A stretch of DNA of 64,000 bases from Ornithodoros turicata (taxonomy: Eukaryota > Arthropoda > Arachnida > Ixodida > Argasidae). Position numbers and translations under genes: made by a program. The notes beneath the pieces are model-generated. The model was not told where the DNA came from. It worked only from the letters and a program-made list of their open reading frames with translations, and searched no databases. The stretch is from contig NW_026999444.1 of the NCBI RefSeq assembly GCF_037126465.1, positions 62,001 to 126,000 of the forward strand. Reading direction: 5' to 3'. Shown piece after piece: positions 34,850 to 47,600 of the stretch. Position 1 is the stretch's first letter. Each line of letters opens with the position of its first letter.

Positions 34850-37800
34850 GAGATGAAAAGTGGGGAGAGCATCAAGTTGATCTTGTGCTCGACAGAGTAT
34901 TCGTGAGTATTCAGAGCGGGGTTGATCGAAACTGACATGTTCTTGTGAAAACAACAAGTGCATAATGTATTGCCCCGTGCATACTATGAAGAGCGCACTT
35001 TAATGGGGAAAAAATAGGATTTCCTACTCAAGCTGGTAGAAGTACAATACTTCTACCATTTCGTGTCAATCCACGGGCGCCTTCTCCTCCGCGGGTATAA
35101 GCGGCACCGTCCCTTTCCCTTGCTCCTCTCTCTCAGGTTTGATCGAAGAAAAAAAGGGTAGAATTTCATATCCAAGCTTGTAGAACAACAGGTTCTACCC
35201 TGCAGTTATACCCACAAGGCAAAATTGGTTTGTGTAGAAAAGTGGTTGAAATCCAGCTCAAACGAGATGGGTAGAAAATTCTACCTTTTTCTTTCTTGGG
35301 GTGCAGTCAGTGCCTTCCTATGCATTGGAACGTAGAAGATTCTCCTCCTGTACTTGTACGAAATAGGAAGTAAAGAACTCCGATAAATTCATTAGCATTG
35401 AAATTGAATTTCAAAAGCTTTATTTAAGCTGTCATTCAACAATCCAACTTCCTAGGGACAACGTATTACATAGTACAAGCCGCGTAAAATCGCACCTGGT
35501 GCATTTGCGAGGGGTTAATAAGTGTCGCAAATTTCGCGCTGTCATTTAAGAGTGAATGCAGTGATCTTCTGATATGTTTCATTTTTGTCTAAATCAAGTC
35601 TCTGTCTTGGCACAGAGTCAGACACCAGAATTTAAGCTGACTTCGCTAACTTTGAGTGAGCACATCGAATAACTGAACAACGAATCGTAAGCGTAACTTG
35701 TATTACTGTTTCTCTAATTTGTATCAGTGTTTCCTAGGTGACGCAAGTTTTTTGGCCGTATTCAGAACACCAGTGGCTTGATTTCGGTTATCAGGGATAT
35801 ACTTGCTGCACATAGGATTTTGTTTTAAAACTGAGCAAAACCCTCAGCTGAATTAAAATGAAATAAAACAACATCATAGGCGCAGTTGACCTTCACTCGG
35901 ACAATAATATCCAAGGCAGTTGCTGTAACAACACTCCTCCGCGTCAGATGCTTACGGGAAACATTACCGTCATATCTAAAAATATCTTTATACAAGTATC
36001 TACCGCAGCGGCGTCTACGTAATGCGACGTAAGTAGCTATTTCAAATGAAACTTCCTCAGCGTTACACGAAACCGAATTCAACATAATGTAATAAGAACT
36101 TAAAGCAGAGTTGAATAGGAAAAAAAATACATATGTCGAGTTCGTGGGCTCTTCCTTGCTACAGACACTCCTTGTTTCATGATCATCCACTCGGCAATAG
36201 ACCTCTCCCTGTTTGCAAACAAATGACGTTGTTGATGAACAAGGAGACGTAGAGACAAGAATAATTTATTCGCGTGAACACACAGTGCGAGGGGGGCGTG
36301 GTTTCAGATCACGCCTCCTCTTCATCGTTTTTAGGTTACAACAGACGTCATATTGTTCGACAGCGCCACCAATGTGGTAGAGTTGAACTACGCTCAAAGG
36401 TAGGGGCGAACAAGGTCACGACCAAAGTCGTGGTCTTGGGGGGATTACGATGGTCCCTGAAGGTGACGCGACCCTCGGTCCTACTTTTCTTTCAATAGGA
36501 GGCAGCGAACACGTACTCATTCGTGGAACTAGCTCCCCCCTTTCGATTTGTTGCGGTTTCAGTCCGTCTACCATCGTCATGATGACGTTCCTCGGGTAGA
36601 GGTCTATTGGGGTAGCGAGTGCTATTGCTTTTAATTATGTGGAAACACGCACAAAATCTAACTTTACTACATAGAGCATTTTATTGGTGTGTTATTTTTT
36701 GAGCTTGTTCAGTATGTCAGTATCCCTACTCATGACAGCTTGTCTTCGCATCCCTTCGTATCCCCAAACGTATCCCTCATTCGATAGGCGTATATAGTGC
36801 ACTATTGTGCATGTTTCTTAGTTAATGACATGAAGATTCTAAGCAAATGACCGCCTTACGTTTACCCTTGAAGTTTCGTTCACAGTCTGTAAACTCGTGT
36901 GCGAGAGGAGGAATGCGGAGGAATGATCACGTCCGGTGGCGGACGTGATCGACGCATAATCCGGGATAAAATAAGTAGTTTTGACCACTACCTACAAGAT
37001 TACAGCGAACATGTCAGAATCGGCAACCCCTATGAGGAGCCCGTCCGCACGATCCGCTAGGGGCGTTTCTCAGCGGTCCGCGATGCCTGTATCATGATTG
37101 GACAACGAAAATTTTTGAATTTTGAATGCCCACAAGCGGACGCCTGAGTACACTAGCAGATAACAGCAACAGCTCCTATGAAACCTCGTGGAATGATGAT
37201 GGTAATCAACTTTAGAAAGAAGCATCTCCTGTGGGACATCCACCGCTTATGAAAAACACTAAAGTGAGCTGAAGTACAAAGTATTGCAGAAATTGAGTAA
37301 ACAATAGCCGTGCCGATGAGTAGCGCCGCCGCTACCTTTTAAATGTGGCGCTGGAAAGGGGTTCCTATGACGTGGTCGTTAGAATCTAGTAGGTTGTGGT
37401 TTTGGCATGATTTCGTTCTTCATCGCCATGTCGCCTCCACGGCGCGTGGCTTTTTACGGACGTACTGGAGAGCTTTGCTATATCCGTGTCGCACATGCCG
37501 TCGACGTCAGCGCAACTTATGGTGGTTGTGTGGGACCCTATCCTCTGAGGCAGGAGCCTTAGTATGTGCGATTTTGCTCACTGACGCACAATTCCGTTTA
37601 TTTTTTTTTTCGTGTTGTTGTGTTTTACTTTCATGGCCAAGGTCGTTATGATCTTCGTTTACACATTATTACCATACCATTACTTCCATCTCACACAATA
37701 TGGTAGACTATTTGAAAAGACAATCAGGTGTTTTCTGCTTAGATGCGTAGCGTACAATATTGCTTGAAAGCTTATTCCTTGTCTATTCTTGTTTTCATTC

Positions 37801-38500
37801 TTCTATCTCACATGCATGACAACTTTCGAGCTTGTTGCAAATTTTCGTACATGCGTATATTTGAAAATGCTTTCCGTTTGTGTTTTCTTTTTCATTTTTA
37901 ATAATGACTGTTACATGACCTTTCATCTACACTGAAATCCATATTTCGCTATTTCCTTGCAGTGTTAGACACAGCCTGCCGTTTCGGTAAAAATTTGCGT
38001 GCATTTTATGCATGGTGATAATAAAAGCAGAAAAGAAATCTCGCTATTTGTGTGTGTGTGTGTGTGCGCGCCTGTGTACGGGACGTGTGGGAAGCGTCCA
38101 CTGTGTGGAGTGCAGCTACGTCTTTAGCATAGCTATTGAACCACAAGCACATAATTGTACTTCGCAAATGGTACGATTGTTCCACCTTTGAAGTAGGCTT
38201 TCTATACTCTGAAAATGATTAATGTCCGTTTCCGACTAGTACAGTAAAATCATTGCAATAACTGTTTCTATCCTAGAGTTTCACCTAAGAAACACTCATT
38301 GTGGTCACAGCCCGCAGCGCAAGAAGATCCTGTTATTTGCTTAGTTGTCATAGCGCACGCTGCCATTGATGATATCCTTGCACAATAGGAGACCCGTGTT
38401 TATTAATATCGACGGTTCTTAACTAATAGGCATGCGCTTCAATCACGATCCTTAATGAGTCTTTACTACTGGAACACTGAACTCTGCGTTCTCCTTGTAG
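34850..38500. other. No recognised gene; presumed 5' flank or intron of the plus-strand host gene
   Basis: No domain-bearing ORF. A 28-codon ATG frame at 37012-37098 (Ser/Arg/Pro-rich) could be a first exon but has no donor in the phase that the exon at 38501 needs. The minus ORF 35825-36190 and plus ORF 37343-37651 have no recognisable motif. Confidence 0.4.
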
Positions 38501-38607
38501 GCGTCATCACGAACGCAAAGGCCACTGTCTTAGCAACCAGGCTATTTGAAAAATGTATGAAGGATCTCATGTTTCGCTACAGCTTGGATGCCTACACCAT
38601 ACAAAAG
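38501..38607 (+). CDS. Internal exon of the plus-strand host gene (GC donor)
   Basis: It encodes (x)VITNAKATVLATRLFEKC and onward to TIQK. The acceptor has a clear pyrimidine tract. The donor AAG|GCAAGT is the consensus form of the rare GC-AG intron class. Only this frame is open. Confidence 0.6.
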
Positions 38608-41600
38608 GCAAGTACGAACTGGTCCCTTTGAACACATGTCTTAGTTAACAACGTAAACTGAGGGGTCTAAAGGAAAAAAATAATGGAAATCACCATATTT
38701 AAGCAAACCGAAGTGCAAACAATGACCTGGAAGAGGGCAGTTGACGGAAACTCGGCGAACCCATCCCTCTCTGGTTGCTGACACTGAGAGCGTGATGTCC
38801 TCCCGTCAATGTGAGAGGTGAGTCTCTCAGCCTGATAACAGGAGGTCACGTTCCACGTGACCTTCCGATGCCAAAATTCGCAAAAACTTTGCGTACCTAT
38901 GCACTGCTGACGATGGCCCAATAAGGCCAGAACAGCTGTCCAGTCCTGGTGTGCTGACATGTGGGGCTTATAAATAGCAGTAATACTAGTAATATATTGA
39001 TATATAACTTGGTGAGAAAGAAAATAACAGCAGGAGTATATATGCAATTTGTGCATTACTTGTCGAGACATGCATTCTCCAATCATGTTTTATTGCAGGT
39101 GCTTACATTTTTAGCATGTTCTCAAAGGGGTTGTTCGAAATAGTACATCGCCTTTCCGAATATGATGAGACAGGAAACGATTAGAGGAGAAAAGAAGAAT
39201 AGGTACCCACCCCCGTTCCACACAAAGGATAACAGGGGTGAGCACCGACAGTAACAGAGAAAGTCAAGAACAGTAGAAGATCAAATAATGAGATAAAAGA
39301 CAAATGAGAGTGAATTGAGTGAGTAAATGAGAGCAAGGTAGAAAGTACGCCTAACAACAACTAAGCGGGCGCAGCCAGGGGAACAGACAAGGCAAACCGC
39401 AGATTTATTAATAATCAAAAAGCAAAAATGAACACTACAATGCAATCGACATCCTCTTCATGGACCTCTTGGGGTTGTCGTCCGTTTATAAACACAAAAA
39501 AAGAAAAACACGAAGCTGCATGCAGCACTAGCCCCAGCCTCCGTGCCCAAAATGTCCAAAGATGCCGAATGATGATGCACACAGCTAGTAGCTATCAAAA
39601 CCTGTAACGACCAAAACATATCATGAGAGCAAAAAAAATCGAACAACGAATTATTTCAAAATAAACAAAGAAGCAAATCCTAGGTAGTAACCAATTTAGA
39701 GAAAAAGAGAAAAAATTAGTAATGCACCAGTAGTAGTAGTAGTAGTAGTACACCACTACCCTTCAAAGTAGTAGCAGAACCCAGCGAAAAGTGACCAGTA
39801 CTAGCAGCGAAAGTGAAGGAAGATGGTAAGTAATGGCACAAAGTACACCAGGGAAGCCGTGACGTCGCCAAAAGACAACCAATGAGCGGCCACGAACCAG
39901 GGACACCGAGCCCAATACCCAATACCAGCCCAATTAGAGATACACCGATGGAGCAGGACTCCCATCTCACCTCACCACCAAGGCATAGAACCCCCAATAA
40001 TCATTTTTAAGAAATGACCTAAACATTCAAACAGAACAGGGACGCAAGACAGGCGACACCGCGGCACCCCCCACCGACGGGCTGCAGCTTATGCCTAACC
40101 ACCCAAGGTAGAGGTAGCCCAGCGTCCAATCAGGTAACCCACTTTCATGAAGGTAAAAAGAAGGAGACAACACAAATCGATTTCAACACAGGGAATACCT
40201 TGGTCTCAGTGTGGCACGGTCTGGATTTCGAAGAATCTGGACAACAAAATGTGGCTGCTCAAAAGTGTGGCTGCCCATAGGGCAACCACATGGAAGGGTG
40301 ACTGTGACTGGATGCACTCTTTCATCCGACAAAGGGCTTGCAATGGGATGACTCATCCTTCAGGATGCCAAACTGGAAATAATGTCTCCAGCAACCTCTG
40401 GGCCTGAAGTAGCTTCCTTTGGATAATTTGGGGCAGGGGAATAATAGTGGCATTGTTCTTGTGCAAATATTGGTGGGAACACATGAAATCACTGATAAGG
40501 CTCAGCAGGGAAGGGCTCTGGGAAAGCTTTACATCAACAAAAGTATCACAATACCAGTAATACCTCGGGTATGTATGTTGTAATACAGATAGAAATACAT
40601 TTGGAAAATGAGTATTATAATATACAGGGTGTTAAAAATTAAGCTTTGACGAGCGCTACGCAAACATAGCGATGACAGGAAACCGGACGATAACTATACG
40701 CTAGTTGTGTAAGAAACAGGGGCTGCTAATTATGTAGCACCTGTTTCTTACTCAAGGAACAGAAAAAATAGCTCCAGTTTTCTTTTGTTCACCTATTTAT
40801 AAAGTGCTAGTGAAGGCTTAATTTTGAACACCCTGTATAATACAAATAATACAAATATTGAAAAGTAAGAGTATTACTAGTAGGCCCACGCCTGCTTGGA
40901 AGTCACAATGTGAGAGCTAACCAAGCGACAGCAAAACCAAAAAGTAAAACAAACATGCCAAATGTACACAAAAGCCATATAAACTAAACTGGGCGTCACA
41001 AAATAAATACACCCGCTGAAGCTTCCAGTTGTTGTACATTAGAATAGGCTATCTGATTTTAATATTCCAGGGGATCGTATGTATCTACCGCCAGGGGCCA
41101 GAAGAAAGGCCCAGAAGTCCTAAAGCTCCAGAAATCCAGTGTTGTGTATTAAATGTGAGTCGGGTCATAAATGCGACCTGCATATACCTGAAGCTCCACC
41201 CACTTTTTGATGTGCCTGGCCAATGACAGGTCAAAATACAGTTTCGTATTATTACAAGCCATCCAGTGCTTATACTTCACCCTTTTTTACTGGTTGCCGT
41301 CATTTGGAGGAAATCGATTGATTTGGTTGTAACGGATAGTGTCGTCGACAGACGAAAACGATGTATTGTCTGCCCACGTCTAGAAAACCCACCTGCATGG
41401 AAAGAGGAATGCTGCGAAACCTCAGAATTCTAGAAATGGTTACTGGCAGGAGTGATTAGGCTAGGAGAGCCGTAGAACCGCTCCTTCGCAGCATACGGCA
41501 GCACCTATGAACTTTTAAGTCACATAACATAAGTAGATAGAATAAAAAATGTGCAAGATGTATGTGTAAATAATATTCAATGCTATATTGCTTGCATGTC

Positions 41601-44600
41601 AGTAGCATGTTTCTTGTTATTTCGTTGGGACTCTAACTAGACCTAATGTTGCTGACAAAACAATTCATTTTAGCTATACAATTATAACGGAGCTAAAGCT
41701 AAAGCTAATTTTGCAGATGCGTACATGATGAAATATACTCACACTGTGAAATTATAGTAGTCTGTATGAATCTAATAGTCTAGAAGTAGAACTTTTTCAC
41801 GAAATGTCCACTTCACCGTTCCAAGCACCATCCTCCATTCTGGAGAAATTTTGTTGTCATAGCAGTCTCCATGGACAACGGCAACCAATGAAATACGCCA
41901 AAGTTTGGCTGACAGGTCGAGTCTATTTCTTAGCCTCCTCCTAATGTTCAGTCTCCTTTTTAACACATGCCACCCCAGAAATCGAAATGGAGTGCAAGAA
42001 CCACGCTACTGTAGCTGCACATGCAGACATCTCACTCCAGACCACTATGAAGACTTTGATGTGCCAATGATGGCATCACTCTATTTACTTTGCTCTACCT
42101 GTGTTTAATTTGCTATTGTTTTGGCAGGTTTAGCACGCATAATGCTTGACTTTTCGCCACCTGGTTGTACGTCCCACAACTACACAGTCAGGACACTCAA
42201 ATGCAACATAGGTTGTTTTGCACAAACTCTCTACGTGTGCGCACATTGCTATTAACATGGCAGCGTTAGTGTCCTCCTTGCGAAAGAATAGTGCTGTAGT
42301 CTGTCTGTAGCTACGGAAGTGGAGTGAGGCGCTCTGGGGTGAGAGAAGGAGTGTATGTTGCGGAGAGAAATAGTACATGTGGAGAGCGCACTGAAGTAGG
42401 TGACGGGGAACGGAGGACGGCAAACGCAGTTGGTCTACAGTGGTCTACAGTGCAAGTGGTCTACAGGTTGAGGCGCGTCAAAGAGGGCGCGCCATGTGTT
42501 ATGAAATCCGTGCGGAGGAGCAGCAGCGGAAGACCAAAGGGTCAAAAGGACCATGCCATAGCATTGTGTAAGGTCGTGTGAATGGTAGTGTCCAGTTGTA
42601 AAGGAGACTTCCCAAAGGATTTTCGAGTTTTAATGCCAACGCATCTACGTCGGATCCACCAATGGATCTACCATGTATTTTTATATGTGCTGCGAGCCGA
42701 CGCTTTGCAAGTAACACCATTCTTCTCTCCATTGCCACATGCATCGTTTAGCAGATGCATTGCAGCGACCGTCAGACAGTCGGTTCATGTAACGATATGT
42801 TCTCTTTTTTTAGGGACTTCACATTGGATGCGTCTCGCTCCGTTTTTGTTACCACAAGTATCCAATCAAAGTAAACGTGAGTTCAGATTTTGGTGCTGCA
42901 CGATCACACACACACCGGCTTCGAAAGCGGCTTTGGTTACAATCGTTGTACCACCGCTAGACTGAACATGACGTTAGTTATCCCTATCCTATATATATAT
43001 ATGTTCTCCCACTCTCCAAGGTCACAAATAAAGTTGTTGTATATATATATATATATGTTCTTGAAGGTCTTGAAGATTCAGACGGCGCCATATTAATACA
43101 TAGAAGAAATGAGTTCGCCCAGAGCACCACCAAAGGAATATTTTTAGATGACTTCATTTAATTCATTTTGAAATTACTCAGACACGACGTTTTGAACGGT
43201 GGACCGTTCTTTTTCAAGTGAAAAGATATAATGAGTTGGTCAAACAGAAAACACCCACTTTCGTGTGCGTCGACAGTGGTGGGGGAATGGAAATCGCAGT
43301 GCGTTGAGGTTGCCGAAGGTGGCTCATAAATTCTGTGTGCGGGGTCCTATCAGTGTGTTTCGCACATGGGTGGGGATTCTGCGGGGGTCTTTCCCTAAGA
43401 CACATTTGTGTGGAAAAGACTCGTTTGCGTCGCGTAAACAGGTGTAGCTTCTTGTTGTGTTGTAGGCGTTATTATTTCTTCATGTTTTTCGCAGTAGACA
43501 GCGATCCGGGGTGTTCGTTTAGGGCCGGATTGAATTTATGTATTAAAAATGATTCGTTCATTTCACGATCTCTGTCGCTCTTAAATCCGGATTGTAATAT
43601 GGCAATAGAGAGTTTCTCGATCACATGTTCTGGAAGGGCCATATGCCTCGACAGCGGGAGCTCCGGTTTTGTTTTGGTGTGGAACTTGTGGTTGTTGAAG
43701 TGAATTCTGAATTATGTGCAGGTTTCTCCAATGTACTGAGCTTGGCATATGGTGCAATGTAGAAGGTATATTACGTTTTGAGTCCCGCAGTCAAAAGTGC
43801 CATCGATATGAAATTTGAAGTTTGTGGTGGTGCTGGTAACATCCCATGCTGACAACATGAGGGGACAGATTTTGCAGCGGGGTTTTTTGCAAGGCCTGCA
43901 GCCAAGGAATTCTTTTTGTTCCCTCGTGACTATTGAGTTCACCACTACGTCCCATAAGTTTCGCGGTCGTAGTCTGGGAAGACTTCCCGAAGATGTTCGG
44001 ATTGGTGCAGAATATTGAGATGGCGTTTCAGAATGGATCCGATGCCAGCTACATTTTGATTTTAGGTTGAAGCTCGGCGCGCAGTACTCATTCGTTTTTG
44101 AGGAAGCTGTGGGCTGGTTGGGACATAAACGGCGAACTTTTTCAATTGCGTCATTAACCACATCGGGAGGATAGTTGCGACCGGTGAATGCGTGCTGTAG
44201 ATCTCCTAGGTTTTGTTCGAGGTCGCTGTCCTCTGTGCAGATACGCCAGTATCTGCATGCTTGACTATAAGGTAGAGTGAGTTTGCAGTGACGGGGGTGT
44301 GAGCTATTGAAGTGTAAATATTGCTGACTGTCAGTTGGTTTTCGGTACACCTTAGTTTCCAGTGATTGGTCTCTGGCTGCTACTGTTACGTCCAGAAAGT
44401 TCGTATTTGCGGTCGAATTGTGGTGGGTGTAATTAATGCTGGGGTGCGCGTTGTTGAAGTTGTTGAATTCCAGTAGTGAACTCTCAGTGTTGTCCCAAAT
44501 TATGAATATGTCATCGATATACCTCTTACAGAGAAATGGCCTGATGTGGCACCACGACAGAAAGCATGCTTCCAATTTACCCATGAAGATGTTCGCGTAG

Positions 44601-47600
44601 CTTGGGGCCATTTTTCTGCCCATAGCTGTGCCATTTATCTGAATGTTGTGTTGAACATTAAATTCGAAGTTGTTCAGCGTTAGTATGCTTTCTACTAATA
44701 GTACTTTCAGTGTGGCGCTGTCCACGTGGTAGGGACTGTCCGACGGTGATTTCATGTAGGCTTCCACGACCGCCTCGATGCCGTCAGAGTGGGGACGGTG
44801 TAGAGGGACGATACATCAAGAGTGACAAGGAAGCAGTTCGCAGGTAGTTTGAGGTTGCGAATGGTCTTTAGAAAATGGTTGGTGTCTTTCACATATGACT
44901 GAAGGGTGGGGAGGACGTCCTTGATGAGGTAGTCCAGAAGCGTTGACAAGTTCTCTGTCACTGTGTTGTTGCCAGATATGATGGGTCTGCCTGGATTGCC
45001 CGGCTTGTGAATCTTGGGTAACAGATAAAAGCGACCAGGTTTCAGAGATTGTGGGAGGAGGTGACTATGTGTATCAGGTGTGATATTTTTGTTATCACGG
45101 AGGTCGGTTAGGGTCCTCTCGATCTAAACGAACACCCGGGATCGCTGTCCACGGTGAAAAACCTCAAGAAAGATTTCCCTTCTCCCACCGCTGTTGAAGC
45201 GCACGAAAGTGAGTGTTTTCTGTCTGACCAACTCATTATATCTTTTCACTTGAAAAAGAACGGTCCACCGTTCGAAACGTCGCGTCTGTGTAATTTCAAA
45301 ATGGATTAAATGAAGTCATCTCAAAATATTCCTTTGGTGGTGTTCTGTGCGAGCTACATGTATATATAAATATATACATGTATATATATGTATATATGTA
45401 TATATATATATATACAACTTCGAAGTTGTCCCAATGAGAACATCTGTTCCTTTCGATGACCTGATATTGTAGCCGTTTTCAGAACAAAAATCCGTTCGCT
45501 AGATCGTCCGCAAAAAATCGCGAAGGAATACCTTTACACCTTTACTTTCTTTATTTTGTTCGTTGCTCCAGGTGGCGAGACGGACGCATAATTACTACGC
45601 CACTTCTGCAACGGTACTAACAGGACATATTGTTGATGAGGCAGGGCCGGCTAAGAAAGGTGCATTTATTCCAGGTGACCAAGGCCGAAGGTCCAAGAAA
45701 AGAGTAACGAGTATCGCGTGGGTATTCAAAATAACGGGCAGGCAACCGGCTGGCTCCTCATCTTCCTCAATGCACTAGAGTACCCCTCCCTTAGAAACTG
45801 AGCGCAGGGCGCTCACTATGTGATACAGGTCCATCCCACACAAGTGAGGGGACCACTGGGCACGCTGTCGGAACAATGGCCGGGGGATTATCGAGTCAGT
45901 ACGAGGTCGTGCACGTAGAAATCCGTATACGAGAAACGGATCCGGCGCTGAAGGTGTGTCGAAATGGGCTGGCTTAAGTCGGTCAAGGGGTATTGTTTCA
46001 TATCGGTCATGCATGCGAAGTTTATAGTAGTTTGGCCGGCGGTCAAGAACGTGATAAGGGCCGTCATAGGGCTGTTTCAAAGGTTTTCGTGAGGCATCAT
46101 GCAGCACGAAGACATCAGTTGAGGTATAGAGGGCGGGATCCATGAAGACGGGACGGGAAGGGAATGAGCGGGGTGCAAGAGGTCTCAGGGTACAGCGAAA
46201 CTCACTTGGCCGGTAAAGGGGTCAGCGAGATTGGCGGACTCGAAGAACACTCCAGACATGCCTATGCGCCTACCATAAAAATCTCCGCCGCACAACAACC
46301 GCTGTCAATCTTGAGCGTCGTGCGGAGACCGAGGATAGCGGGTTGTAAGTGATCACCCCAACGCGTCGGGTCTTGCTCGGCACGTATTGCAGCCTTGGGC
46401 TGGCGATGTAGTCGCTCGACCATCCCATTGGCGGAAGGGTGGTACGCGGTAGTGTGGAAGTGCCGAGAACCGACGAAGTGACACAGACGTTGAGAAACTC
46501 GGGATGTGAATTGTTGCCCCCTGTCAGTAGCCCAGTCAGCGGTAACATCTAGAGATGAGGACCTGGCGTCCCAGGTCGAGAGGAATGTCATGGATCTTCT
46601 ATCGGTGGTGATGTCGATGATGGGGAGGACTTCGGCCCACCGTGTGAAGCGATCGACACAGGTGAAGAGGTTAGAGTGACCGAATAAAGGCCGTAGCGAT
46701 GTCTAGGTGAACCTGCAGGAAACGGGCGTCAGGGGAGGGATACTTCTCAAGCGAGGTAAGCGTACGCTTACGCACCTTGGACTTCTCGCACTTCACACAG
46801 CAACGCGACCACGGACGGACATCGGCGTGCATTCAGGGCCAATTGTCATGATGAGGCGTTGGGTTGTGCGGACGCCATGATGGCTCAGCTCGTGTAGAAT
46901 CTGATAGACAACCGCCGAAACGCATCGGGGACGTAGGTCCTCGGTGACCCAGTGGAGATATCGCAAACGAGCGGGTGCGGAGTCATAGGAAGCGACGCCA
47001 GTTGAAACCGCAAGCTGGGATGGGTTTGCCACAAAGCAGACGGTTCAGAGTCGCTGGATTAAGTTTGAGCAAGCCCTGCATAATGGAAAGAGGCAGATAC
47101 GACTGCTGAGCCAAGCTTGATGTCAATGCGAGGTAAGGCATTCGCCGCAGTGTTGCCCGGGCCCACGATATGGCAGATGTCAGTGGTTAACTCGCTTATG
47201 CACGTCGAGTGAGGCATCTTTCTTGGTGAATGATTCGTGGTAGTGGACTGATGGCAAAAGTCAAAGGCTTGTGATCTGCATTAAATACGAATTGGCGACA
47301 TTCCAGGTAGTGATTGGAGTGCTTTACTGCCGGGTAAGCGGCCAAGTGTTCGCGCTGGAAGGTGCCGTAGCGTTGCTCCGGAAGTTGAGCTACGTTGCTC
47401 AAGAAGCTTCCTGGGAAAGAACACAATCGGAAACAAGTCGCTGCCATTGCCGAGCTGAGGCAACGCTCCGCCTACCGCGGCGGCGGTCGCATCGTCGACG
47501 AGACATGTCTTGACGTCGGGAACGGGGTAAGCCAGGAGCACAGCATCCGCTAGCTTGCTTAGCGTGTTGGAAAGCATCATACGCCTCGAAGGTCCGTTGC

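Noticed and set aside
37012..37098. First exon of the plus-strand host gene (28 codons, Ser/Arg/Pro-rich)
   Set aside because: No GT donor gives the one-base phase needed by the exon at 38501. Another exon would have to lie between.
43335..43703. 122-codon plus-strand ORF
   Set aside because: It is the antisense of the Penelope endonuclease and 3' UTR on the minus strand.
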